Positions 1 to 5,752 of a stretch of 6,883 nucleotides of DNA are shown one piece after another. The notes beneath the pieces were generated by a model. It saw nothing but the letters and a program-made list of their open reading frames with translations, was not told where the DNA came from and searched no databases. Location: contig JAIMBU010000138.1 in the NCBI GenBank assembly GCA_023511325.1, forward strand, positions 1-6,883. The letters run 5' to 3'. Both the position numbers and the translations under genes were made by a program. The stretch's first letter is position 1. Every line of letters starts with the position of its first letter. This DNA comes from Gorillibacterium sp. (GTDB lineage: Bacteria > Bacillota > Bacilli > Paenibacillales > NBRC-103111).

Positions 1-318
1 CCCACAGACAATAGAACATCTATAGGCAAACTCTCCTTTTTCCGAGGCGACAAATGAAATCGTGCGATTAGCCTTTACTTCTTTGTTATAGCCTTCGAAT
101 TTCAACATATGAAATCCATCCAGATTCTTCAAAGTGATCTCAACGGTATCTCATTGCTTAACCCGGATTTCTTGCCGATCAAACTTATACTTTTGAGCTT
201 GAATCGTGAACTTCTTCACATTACCACCTGGAAGGTCTTCTGTATGTTTTACCTGGTTGCTGCAACCAGCTATTGACATTGCTAAGGCTAAAATAATGAT
301 CAATCGTTTGCCCACCAT
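1..318 (-). pseudogene. Cupredoxin (COX2 CuA-like) lipoprotein, interrupted by in-frame TGA and cut by window edge
   Basis: The visible product resembles small membrane-anchored copper proteins related to subunit II of cytochrome c oxidase, which carry electrons or copper outside the membrane. The chosen ATG (316-318) lies 8 nt after GAGGAGG. A longer frame from a TTG at 340-342 would run through that site. Residues 5-18 are hydrophobic and end in the lipobox I-A-G-C, so Cys19 should be lipidated. The cupredoxin part starts near FTIQAQKYKFD. After EIRVKQ comes TGA (151-153), exactly where relatives have the Gly of a K-x-G-D-T-V turn. The same frame then runs open for 50 codons to the edge (DTVEITLKN, FHMLKF, then CSIVCG). 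CSIVC fits the CxxxC of a CuA site; the later His and Met ligands would lie outside. GGA to TGA is one base change. It could be a true pseudogene, a recoded stop or a sequence error. The family call is firm, the status less so. Confidence 0.75.
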
Positions 319-326
319 CCTGCATG

Positions 327-333
327 CCTCCTC
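327..333 (-). promoter_or_regulatory. Ribosome binding site fixing the cupredoxin start
   Basis: GAGGAGG on the minus strand lies 8 nt before the ATG at 316-318. It favours that start over the in-frame TTG at 340-342, which lies upstream of the site. Confidence 0.8.
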
Positions 334-341
334 ACAACCCA

Positions 342-347
342 AGCATA
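342..347 (-). promoter_or_regulatory. Candidate -10 box for the cupredoxin gene
   Basis: TATGCT on the minus strand matches TATAAT at four of six positions. If transcription starts near 335, the palindrome at 370-383 is centred at -41.5, the usual place for an Fnr/CRP-type class II activator. No good -35 box is needed or seen. The implied leader is only about 17 nt. The assignment rests on geometry rather than on a strong hexamer. Confidence 0.4.
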
Positions 348-369
348 AGGCAATTAATCGGGGACAATA

Positions 370-383
370 GTGACATAGATCAC
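370..383. promoter_or_regulatory. Fnr/CRP-type palindromic operator
   Basis: GTGA-N6-TCAC is a perfect inverted repeat of the core of the TGTGA-N6-TCACA site bound by Bacillus Fnr and other CRP-family activators. Only the outermost bases differ from consensus. It lies 52 nt upstream of the cupredoxin start. The site suggests control by oxygen, nitric oxide or a similar signal, which suits a respiratory copper protein. The identity of the regulator is inferred. Confidence 0.5.
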
Positions 384-470
384 GAATATATCTTCCTAAC
401 CGATAAATGACAATCAGCGGCCTCAGCCTATTTAGTTTTCAGAATGATGTCCTCGTCCAAGTACGCCAAG

Positions 471-514
471 AAAAATTGCCCGGTCAGCCTGAACAACAAG
501 GGCTGACCGGGCAA
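471..514 (-). terminator. Strong intrinsic terminator of the cotJ operon
   Basis: A perfect 14-bp inverted repeat (476-489 with 501-514; arm GGCTGACCGGGCAA) with an 11-nt loop is followed on the minus strand by TTTTT (471-475). The plus-strand side has no T-run, so it works only for leftward transcription, some 80 nt past the cotJC stop. Confidence 0.92.
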
Positions 515-594
515 TAATAACAAAACAATTATCGTTTGAATTTCCTCTGAACTATCCGAAAACGTATGTAGACACCTTGATACGCTCAGATATT

Positions 595-1164
595 TCAGAA
601 AACCTTTTGTGCCTCACGGTCTGTTTTGAGAATCTCCACAGCTTCACGAAAGCGCTGAGAGTGGACGACCTCGCGTTCACGCAGAAACTTTAGCCCATCC
701 TGTAAATCTGTATCATCGGTCATGTCAATTAACCATTGGTAGGTCGCCCGTGCCTTCTCCTCCGCGGCAATGTCCTCATAGAGGTCTGCAATGGGATCAC
801 CCTTCGCTTGGATATAGGCGGCCGTCCAGGGAACGCCTGATGCATTCTGATAGAACAGCGCTCGATCATGACTGACATAATGGTCATCCATGCCAGCTGC
901 CTTTATCTGCTCAAAGCTCGCGTCTTTAGTAAGCTTAAAAATCATAGTTGCAATCATTTCCAAGTGAGCGAATTCCTCCGTGGAGATATCCGTAAGTAAT
1001 CCAACAATCTTCGGTGGTATGGAATACCGCTGATTCATATAGCGCAAGGCAGCCGCAAGCTCTCCATCTGCTCCTCCATATTGCTCCATCAGCAGCTTAG
1101 CCATGCGTGGATCGCATTTACTCACCCGGACCGGATATTGCAGTTTTTTTTCATAAATCCACAT
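595..1164 (-). CDS. cotJC: CotJC, manganese-catalase-like spore coat protein
   Basis: This 189-residue protein matches Bacillus subtilis CotJC in length and along its whole sequence. CotJC belongs to the ferritin-like manganese catalase family and is an inner spore coat component made in the mother cell. The dimanganese ligands of the family are all present: Glu35 (in DGELAA), Glu64 and His67 (E-x-x-H in EEFAHLEM), Glu135 (in IAAEEKAR) and His168 (in REVVHSQRF). The protein could therefore still destroy hydrogen peroxide, although in the cotJ setting it is usually described as structural. The ATG is preceded by GGGGGAGG at about 9 nt. It is the last gene of the cotJ operon but is separated from cotJB by 114 nt, a wide gap that carries a terminator-like hairpin. 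The strong terminator at 471-514 follows. The identification is very secure; catalytic activity is an inference. Confidence 0.97.
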   Translation of the reverse strand: MWIYEKKLQYPVRVSKCDPRMAKLLMEQYGGADGELAAALRYMNQRYSIPPKIVGLLTDISTEEFAHLEMIATMIFKLTKDASFEQIKAAGMDDHYVSHDRALFYQNASGVPWTAAYIQAKGDPIADLYEDIAAEEKARATYQWLIDMTDDTDLQDGLKFLREREVVHSQRFREAVEILKTDREAQKVF

Positions 1165-1199
1165 GAATCGTTTCCTCCCCCAGTAAAATGTTCAGCCGA

Positions 1200-1239
1200 G
1201 GATAAACGCGTGGGCGTCCAAGGACGTCATCCGTTTACC
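1200..1239 (-). repeat. Imperfect hairpin in the cotJB-cotJC spacer
   Basis: Arms GGATAAACG (1200-1208) and CGTTTACC (1232-1239) pair with one bulged A. Inside them CGTC (1215-1218) pairs with GACG (1223-1226) around a 4-nt loop. No T-run follows on either strand, so it is not a terminator. It lies about 20 nt upstream of the cotJC ribosome binding site and could affect mRNA stability or translation. Its significance is uncertain. Confidence 0.35.
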
Positions 1240-1264
1240 GATATGACAATCAGATGATCAAGCC

Positions 1265-1289
1265 AAAAAATAGGCAGACTATACCTGCC
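1265..1289 (-). terminator. Terminator-like hairpin at the cotJB end (possible attenuator)
   Basis: On the minus strand GGCAGG (1284-1289) pairs with TCTGCC (1273-1278): five Watson-Crick pairs and one G-U pair around the loop TATAG. TATTTTTT (1265-1272) follows directly. The loop contains the TAG stop codon of cotJB, so ribosomes finishing cotJB would cover the structure. It has the layout of an intrinsic terminator but lies before cotJC, so it may let only part of the transcription through. Confidence 0.6.
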
Positions 1290-1542
1290 ATGGCCACGGC
1301 GCTTCTACCCAATCCCAGGGGTCCCGACTAAAGCTATGCCCAAATTGGAGCAGTGGTCCATATTCTGCCTCGTAACGTTTCGCTATCTCCTGACGGTGCA
1401 CACTACACTGGTTAAATTGTTGGATCGCAGCAGAATCAAGAGGATGGGTATCCAGATAAAGCGTAAGCTCAACAAGTACGAAATCAATTGCTTGTAGTTC
1501 CTGAAGTAGCGTGTAATATTGGGCATCCAGTTGTTTTTGCAT
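1279..1542 (-). CDS. cotJB: CotJB, spore coat assembly protein
   Basis: The 87-residue product matches CotJB in length and sequence. The hallmark central stretch DFVLVELTLYLDTHP is at about residues 20-34. Next comes an acidic, glutamine-rich helical region. The C-terminal tail is tryptophan-rich (DPWDW, then PWPWQV at residues 82-87). CotJB is encoded with CotJA and CotJC in most spore formers and helps place these small proteins in the coat; its molecular role is poorly defined. The ATG is preceded by AAAAGGAGG at about 9 nt. That site overlaps the TAA stop of cotJA, which lies 15 nt upstream, so the two are tightly coupled. The stop codon of cotJB lies in the loop of a terminator-like hairpin. 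The identification is secure. Confidence 0.95.
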   Translation of the reverse strand: MQKQLDAQYYTLLQELQAIDFVLVELTLYLDTHPLDSAAIQQFNQCSVHRQEIAKRYEAEYGPLLQFGHSFSRDPWDWVEAPWPWQV

Positions 1543-1557
1543 GGGGATCGCCTCCTT

Positions 1558-1767
1558 TTATGACTTGGGGTTAAATGGATACGGACTGTAGAGACACGGC
1601 CAAAGCGTGCCTGTTTTAAGCGCAACCTGTGGGTCGAATTGAGGCAGATTCATCGGTTGAAAGCCTAAGTATAATTGGATGGGTGTGTTATAAATCTTCA
1701 CCGGGATTGGCGGGCATGGATCAAATGGTCCAATAAAGGGTTCATACATCCGAAACGGAGCAACCAT
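1558..1767 (-). CDS. cotJA: CotJA, small spore coat protein
   Basis: This is the first gene of the cotJ operon. The 69-residue product is rich in proline and aromatic residues and carries the conserved segments FDPCPPI (about 15-21), LGFQPMNLPQF (34-44) and TGTLWPCLYSPY (53-64), which mark CotJA. CotJA and CotJC depend on each other for assembly into the spore coat in B. subtilis. The ATG at 1765-1767 is chosen because AAGGAGG (1775-1781) lies 7 nt before it. An in-frame start eight codons further upstream (1791) would translate through that ribosome binding site, giving Lys-Lys-Gln-Gly-Gly, and is rejected. Two cysteines (Cys18 and Cys58) stand out in so short a protein and might cross-link or bind metal. 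A SigmaE-like promoter lies about 80-110 nt upstream. Confidence 0.93.
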   Translation of the reverse strand: MVAPFRMYEPFIGPFDPCPPIPVKIYNTPIQLYLGFQPMNLPQFDPQVALKTGTLWPCLYSPYPFNPKS

Positions 1768-1774
1768 GGGTAAA

Positions 1775-1781
1775 CCTCCTT
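1775..1781 (-). promoter_or_regulatory. Ribosome binding site fixing the cotJA start
   Basis: AAGGAGG on the minus strand, 7 nt before ATG 1765-1767. It shortens cotJA by eight codons compared with the longest open frame. Confidence 0.85.
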
Positions 1782-1846
1782 GTTTTTTCAAAATATCAAC
1801 AGCAGAAATATGTTCTCCTCTCCCACGAACTGATTGTTCACTGACT

Positions 1847-1876
1847 CATGTATGGCATCAAAGAAAATGAATAGAC
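1847..1876 (-). promoter_or_regulatory. Candidate SigmaE promoter of the cotJ operon
   Basis: CATACATG (1847-1854) fits the SigmaE -10 consensus CATACAAT in its first six bases. GTCTATT (1870-1876) is a partial match to the -35 consensus, and the spacer is 15 nt. Transcription would start near 1840, giving a leader of about 73 nt. The cotJ operon of B. subtilis is SigmaE-dependent, which supports the call. The -35 match is imperfect. Confidence 0.55.
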
Positions 1877-1940
1877 GGTTAATTACTGCCTCTTTCATAC
1901 CATATGACCTTTTCGCCCAAATATTGCTGTTATGGCAAAT

Positions 1941-1969
1941 AAAAAAACCCACCAAGAATATCTAGTGGG
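1941..1969 (-). terminator. Intrinsic terminator after the ytvI-like gene
   Basis: On the minus strand CCCACTAG (1962-1969) pairs with TTGGTGGG (1948-1955) around a 6-nt loop, giving eight pairs of which two are G-U. TTTTTTT (1941-1947) follows, then ATTT. It lies about 40 nt past the stop of the gene ending at 2007 and separates it from the cotJ promoter. Confidence 0.88.
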
Positions 1970-2006
1970 CTAACGATTATGGGTATTCAACTGACACAAA
2001 GCCTTA

Positions 2007-3017
2007 TCAATTGATCTTAATCTTAATATTTAATAATCCGACGGAACGCATGGCCTTATAGATGATAACAATAAGTGGCCCCACAAAAATCCCAGCCAAA
2101 CCGATCAACTTGAGCCCAACAAACAGGCTGATCAGCGCTGGAAGCGCACCGATGCCGATTGCATTTCCAATGACCTTCGGTTCCAAGACACGGCGAACCA
2201 CTAACGTTACCACATACAAGATAAGCAGCCCTATACCAAGATAGCTATTGCCAGTAACAATTTCGTAGATAGCCCAAGGAGTCAGTACCGAACCCGTACC
2301 GAGAATGGGCAGGATGTCAACAATGGTGACGATAAAAGCAAGGGCTAACATGTATTTGACATCGAGAATAAGTAGCCCCGCCAGCATGATCACAAAGGTG
2401 ATGATGCTCATGAGCAATTGGGCAATGATGAAGCCATTGATCGCTTTGCGGATCGTTTGAATTACCGAATCCATTTTGTCAGCGGTTGACTCTTCAAAAA
2501 GAGAGAGAAAAGATGCCTTAATCGAAGGCAATCCCATCGAGATTAAGAAAAGTCCCAGCAAAAATACGATAGAGGATAAGAAAAAATTTGGAATTGAGAT
2601 AATGACATTTCCAGAGGCCCCCGTCAATATGTTGCCAAGGGATACCAATACTGAGCTGAGTCCATCTCTAACGCTTTGGGCTAGCTCAGGTGAGATCGAA
2701 TCCAGGATGCCTTGGGATGTATCGGTAACCTGAGTGACGATTTCGTCCATGTTAAGCGTCTTGGCGAAGTCCCTAGTCTCGATGACAATCTTATTACCTA
2801 CACCATACATAAGTAGAATCAACAGTAGCGTAAATACTGTGCAAACCAAGGTTGCAGATAACCTGCGGGATATACGGTTGTGCTTCATACCAAGCCGAAC
2901 AAGCGGGTCCAGTAGAACAGCGACAAGTAGTGCTACGAGAAAAGGCGCTCCATAATGAAAAGTTGCATAAAGAGCAACAGCACCCACTAGAAACAGTATT
3001 AGGTTCTTACCCGACAT
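2007..3017 (-). CDS. ytvI: AI-2E family membrane protein, YtvI-like (sporulation)
   Basis: The 336-residue polytopic membrane protein belongs to the AI-2E/PerM-type transporter family. Two hydrophobic segments fill about residues 5-38, another spans 54-73, and several more lie between 137 and 322. A soluble amphipathic region at roughly 80-135 separates the halves, as is usual in the family. Family signatures are visible: DILPILGTGS (234-243), RRVLEPKVIG (275-284) and GLKLIGLAGIFVGP (301-314). The DILPILGTGS...PW pattern and the size are closest to the YtvI subgroup, described as sporulation integral membrane proteins; the substrate is unknown. Other paralogues in the family cannot be excluded, so the symbol is tentative. 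GGAAGG precedes the ATG by 7 nt. The gene follows the CNNM/CorC gene by only 32 nt, so both should be on one transcript ending at 1941-1969. Confidence 0.82.
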   Translation of the reverse strand: MSGKNLILFLVGAVALYATFHYGAPFLVALLVAVLLDPLVRLGMKHNRISRRLSATLVCTVFTLLLILLMYGVGNKIVIETRDFAKTLNMDEIVTQVTDTSQGILDSISPELAQSVRDGLSSVLVSLGNILTGASGNVIISIPNFFLSSIVFLLGLFLISMGLPSIKASFLSLFEESTADKMDSVIQTIRKAINGFIIAQLLMSIITFVIMLAGLLILDVKYMLALAFIVTIVDILPILGTGSVLTPWAIYEIVTGNSYLGIGLLILYVVTLVVRRVLEPKVIGNAIGIGALPALISLFVGLKLIGLAGIFVGPLIVIIYKAMRSVGLLNIKIKIN

Positions 3018-3049
3018 CGCAGCACCTTCCCGCTAGCAAGATTGTTAAA

Positions 3050-4387
3050 TTATTCACTGTCATCGTTAGGGGAAATCACCACTTGCTTATAGATATTTAC
3101 GCGGAGAATCCGGAAACGATCCATTTCGGCTACTTCAAAGATCCGATTGCCGAATTCAACCCTCATGCCCTTTGCGGGGTCACCCTCAAGGTTCTTAAAC
3201 AACCAACCACCGATTGAATCAACTTCATCATCGTCTAGGTCGAGGTTAATGATCGGGATCAATTCCTCAATCAACACCTTACCATCTACAGAGATAACGT
3301 CACCCTTCACTTCAACTTCCGGACGTTCGTTATTGTCAAACTCATCCTGCATATTTCCGACGATTTCCTCCAAAATTCCTTCCGTCGTCAATATACCTGC
3401 AGTCCCACCATACTCATCTAAGACAATGGCCAACTGTGAATGTCGCTTCTGCATGAGGCGTAGTACTCGACTGATCTCCATCGATTCATGTACTGTCATT
3501 ACGGGGCGGAGAAAGCCATGCAGACTGGTCAGCTTCTCTTGCGGAGCAGTCAGGATATATTTTATTTGGATGAAGGCGATAATCCGGTCCTTCTCTTTAT
3601 CCGCAACCGGGTAACGCGTATGTTTGGTTGCATAGATAATCTGCAGATTTTCCTCAATGGGTAGGTCTGCATATAAGCATTCCATATCCGTACGAGGCAC
3701 CATAACCTCACGCGCTACTCGATCCGAGAATTCAAAGATATTATCAAACAGCTTTAGCTCATCATTATCAATATGTCCACTTTTTGCACTTTGCCCAAGC
3801 ATAATACGAATTTCTTTCTCCGTATGAGCTTCGTGTTCCACCGTAACATCCACATTAATGATCCGCAGTACTCCGTTTGAAGCAGCGTTTAAAACCCAAA
3901 TAAAAGGTTTGAATATTTTTGTGAAGAGAATTAGCATGCCGGATAACCATAAGGCTGTTCCTTCTGCCTTTTGAATGGCAAAATTCTTCGGAGCCTGTTC
4001 TCCCAGCACAATATGTAAGAATGTGATGGTGGCAAATGTAAACAAAAAGGATAAGACATGTGCGAGGGGACTATTTTCTATTCCAGCAGAACTCAGCAGC
4101 GGTTCAAAAATAAGCTCGGCAATTGCAGGCTCGCCGATATACCCAATACCCAGAGAAGCAAGGGTTATACCTAACTGAGATGCGGATAAATACGTATCGA
4201 GTTTATCGGTTACAATCATTGCATGTTTTGCCTTACCATTACCTTGGCTGACCAATTCCTGCAGTCTCGTCCGGCGAATTTTGACCAAAGAAAACTCTGC
4301 TGCTACAAAAAAAGCATTGATTCCGACCAGGAACAATACCAAGAGCAAATTTAGACCAATTCTTCCCCATTGCAAATCTAGGCTCAT
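3050..4387 (-). CDS. CNNM/CorC-HlyC family membrane protein (putative magnesium/cation efflux)
   Basis: The 445-residue protein has the three-part plan of the family often annotated as hemolysin or CorC/HlyC. An N-terminal CNNM (DUF21) membrane domain covers about residues 5-175, with membrane segments near 10-30, 65-95, 108-130 and 145-168. A pair of CBS domains covers about 215-340, and a C-terminal CorC/HlyC domain about 355-432. Conserved features include AAEFSL (29-34), GEQAPK (129-134, the family Glu...Pro-Lys motif), REVMVPR (226-232) and DEYGGTAGIL (324-333). Relatives include B. subtilis YhdP (MpfA) and YhdT, and animal CNNM proteins; several affect magnesium export, with nucleotides sensed by the CBS pair. 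The substrate here is inferred. It lies 32 nt upstream of the ytvI-like gene and 105 nt downstream of yfkAB. GGGAGA precedes the ATG. Confidence 0.92.
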   Translation of the reverse strand: MSLDLQWGRIGLNLLLVLFLVGINAFFVAAEFSLVKIRRTRLQELVSQGNGKAKHAMIVTDKLDTYLSASQLGITLASLGIGYIGEPAIAELIFEPLLSSAGIENSPLAHVLSFLFTFATITFLHIVLGEQAPKNFAIQKAEGTALWLSGMLILFTKIFKPFIWVLNAASNGVLRIINVDVTVEHEAHTEKEIRIMLGQSAKSGHIDNDELKLFDNIFEFSDRVAREVMVPRTDMECLYADLPIEENLQIIYATKHTRYPVADKEKDRIIAFIQIKYILTAPQEKLTSLHGFLRPVMTVHESMEISRVLRLMQKRHSQLAIVLDEYGGTAGILTTEGILEEIVGNMQDEFDNNERPEVEVKGDVISVDGKVLIEELIPIINLDLDDDEVDSIGGWLFKNLEGDPAKGMRVEFGNRIFEVAEMDRFRILRVNIYKQVVISPNDDSE

Positions 4388-4432
4388 GCTTCGATTCTCC
4401 CTATCTTTGTCTCTATAAAAGATTCTGTACTG

Positions 4433-4469
4433 TTTATAATGAGTCCGGTGATGAGACAGTCGTTATAAA
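4433..4469. repeat. AT-rich inverted repeat upstream of the CNNM gene
   Basis: TTTATAA (4433-4439) and TTATAAA (4463-4469) are exact reverse complements, 23 nt apart, with little pairing between them. No T-run follows, so it does not look like a terminator for yfkAB. It may be an operator pair or chance in an AT-rich gap. I see no convincing SigmaA promoter in the 105-nt gap. Confidence 0.3.
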
Positions 4470-4492
4470 ATCTAGTATTGGCAGCTTTTATC

Positions 4493-5623
4493 TCAGCTAT
4501 AAGCAGCTTCTGTGGTTAGATCCTTAGCGATTCGTTTGGTGAAATCTATTCCTGAATAATACATCTTAGAGACGAGCAGATTAGGTCCGGTACAGGATGC
4601 TTTTGGACAATGACAGCTTACTGAACGTGAAAGCGAATGATCGAGCCATTGCCCGAATACATCGTCCAGTCGGTCGTTGTGTATGTTTCCGACAGGCGGC
4701 ACATCAGAGAAATCTGTAACTCGTACATTACCATTAAAAAGATCAAAATTAAGCCGATTCTTACCATCCTGATCATTGCGTACCGATACATTCGGATCTT
4801 GACTCAAACGTTGGAGCAAGTTCAAATCATCGGGATGATCGCTGCAGGCAAAAAACGGAAGTGTGCCGAATAGCAACTGAACATTGGGATGTCGAGCATC
4901 CAGAAGGTGGTGGATAGACTTCGTAACATCACTTAGTGGCAACTCTTGCAGGCTTGTTGCGAAGGCGCTCGTGTACATCGGATTCACTTCATGCCGTTGG
5001 CAGCCCATCTCTGCTATTAAATGATGGATGGCACCAAGCTTCTCATGCGTACGAAAGTTGATTAACGATTCAGCGGACACAAACAATCCACCCTTAGTTA
5101 GCGCAACCGTATTGTTCATCATGCGTTCATACATGCCACTGACAACCGCTCTACTAATATCTCGACCAAAACGGGTAAATCCAACTCCATGATAATCATC
5201 AACACTTGTATAATTAAAAGTGGTATGCATAACATCGACATAGGGGGCAATTAACTCATAACGCGCAAGCTCAAGCGTTAAGTTAGAGTTCATTTGGGTC
5301 TTAACCCCCCGGTTCTTGGCATACTTCAGCAGAGGAAGAACGGTTTCCTTTAAGACATCCATACTAAAGGATGGCTCGCCTCCTGTTAGGCTGATCGTCT
5401 CAAGATGTTCTACTTCATCAAGGCGCTTTAATATCAGCAACATCGGGAGTCTTGCTTCCTCTTTAGTGGTTAACACATCACCAACCGCACAGTGCTCACA
5501 GCGCATATTGCACAGGTTAGTTACCGTCATTTCTACACTAGTAAGTACATGCCGGCCGTAGCTGGTTATCGAGTGAATCGGATCCCATGGATCCTTAATC
5601 TGGTTGAATATGGGCTGCGGCAA
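4493..5623 (-). CDS. yfkAB: Radical SAM / CxCxxxxC motif protein YfkAB
   Basis: The 376-residue protein is a radical SAM enzyme. Cys38, Cys42 and Cys45 (CNMRCEHC) form the CxxxCxxC motif that binds the iron-sulfur cluster cleaving S-adenosylmethionine, and LTGGEPSF follows as the SAM-binding GGEP motif. Near the C-terminus Cys337, Cys339 and Cys344 (CHCPKASC) form the CxCxxxxC motif that defines the YfkAB family and may bind a second cluster. The substrate of the family is unknown. The gene is one uninterrupted frame, unlike the original split annotation of yfkA and yfkB in B. subtilis. The start is TTG (5621-5623), supported by AGGAGG 8 nt upstream, and the product begins MPQPIFNQIKDPWDP. 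A candidate promoter lies just upstream. No intrinsic terminator is visible before the CNNM gene, so read-through is likely. The family assignment is strong; the biochemical role is open. Confidence 0.93.
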   Translation of the reverse strand: MPQPIFNQIKDPWDPIHSITSYGRHVLTSVEMTVTNLCNMRCEHCAVGDVLTTKEEARLPMLLILKRLDEVEHLETISLTGGEPSFSMDVLKETVLPLLKYAKNRGVKTQMNSNLTLELARYELIAPYVDVMHTTFNYTSVDDYHGVGFTRFGRDISRAVVSGMYERMMNNTVALTKGGLFVSAESLINFRTHEKLGAIHHLIAEMGCQRHEVNPMYTSAFATSLQELPLSDVTKSIHHLLDARHPNVQLLFGTLPFFACSDHPDDLNLLQRLSQDPNVSVRNDQDGKNRLNFDLFNGNVRVTDFSDVPPVGNIHNDRLDDVFGQWLDHSLSRSVSCHCPKASCTGPNLLVSKMYYSGIDFTKRIAKDLTTEAAYS

Positions 5624-5631
5624 TCTTTCCG

Positions 5632-5637
5632 CCTCCT
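5632..5637 (-). promoter_or_regulatory. Ribosome binding site supporting the TTG start of yfkAB
   Basis: AGGAGG on the minus strand lies 8 nt before the TTG at 5621-5623. It is a near-ideal site and makes this non-ATG start credible. Confidence 0.8.
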
Positions 5638-5656
5638 AAATTGGTTTATTTTACTC

Positions 5657-5662
5657 ATTGTA
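5657..5662 (-). promoter_or_regulatory. Candidate -10 box of the yfkAB promoter
   Basis: TACAAT on the minus strand matches the SigmaA -10 consensus at five of six positions and would start transcription near 5650, about 27 nt before the TTG start. The matching -35 is poor: T-rich sequence about 17-18 nt upstream, overlapping the T-run of the preceding terminator. Moderate support only. Confidence 0.4.
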
Positions 5663-5680
5663 ACGTACTTTCAGGCAAAA

Positions 5681-5709
5681 TAAAAACTCCTTGCTAACTG
5701 CGGCAAGAA
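5681..5709 (-). terminator. Intrinsic terminator after the HD-GYP gene
   Basis: On the minus strand TTCTTGC (5703-5709) pairs with GCAAGGA (5688-5694), seven pairs including one G-U, around an 8-nt loop. GTTTTTATTTT follows. It is a modest stem with a good T-run and lies about 100 nt past the HD-GYP stop codon. Confidence 0.65.
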
Positions 5710-5752
5710 ACGAATAAGTCTAAATATGTAGAAAATAATGCCAAATAGGCTA

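Noticed and set aside
151..153. TGA as a selenocysteine codon or as a sense codon in a variant genetic code
   Set aside because: The position is a glycine in relatives, not cysteine. At least four other genes here (cotJC, ytvI-like, yfkAB and HD-GYP) end at TGA, so the code is standard.
319..342. N-terminal extension of the cupredoxin from a TTG start (MGCEEACR...)
   Set aside because: It reads straight through the GAGGAGG ribosome binding site, and the signal peptide makes sense only from the ATG at 316-318.
444..506. Short plus-strand frame starting ATGATG before the terminator
   Set aside because: It encodes only about 20 residues, runs through the terminator stem and has no ribosome binding site.
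1383..1625. 80-residue open frame on the minus strand across cotJB and cotJA
   Set aside because: It overlaps two well-recognised genes in another frame and has no family resemblance or ribosome binding site.
1768..1791. Eight-codon N-terminal extension of cotJA
   Set aside because: These codons contain the AAGGAGG ribosome binding site for the downstream ATG.
2852..3217. 121-residue plus-strand open frame
   Set aside because: It is the shadow of the YtvI-like and CNNM genes on the opposite strand; its composition reflects those genes and it resembles no family.
4481..4509. Direct repeat GCAGCTT (4481-4487 and 4503-4509) at the yfkAB end, considered as a terminator
   Set aside because: The copies are in direct, not inverted, orientation and no stem with a T-run can be drawn.
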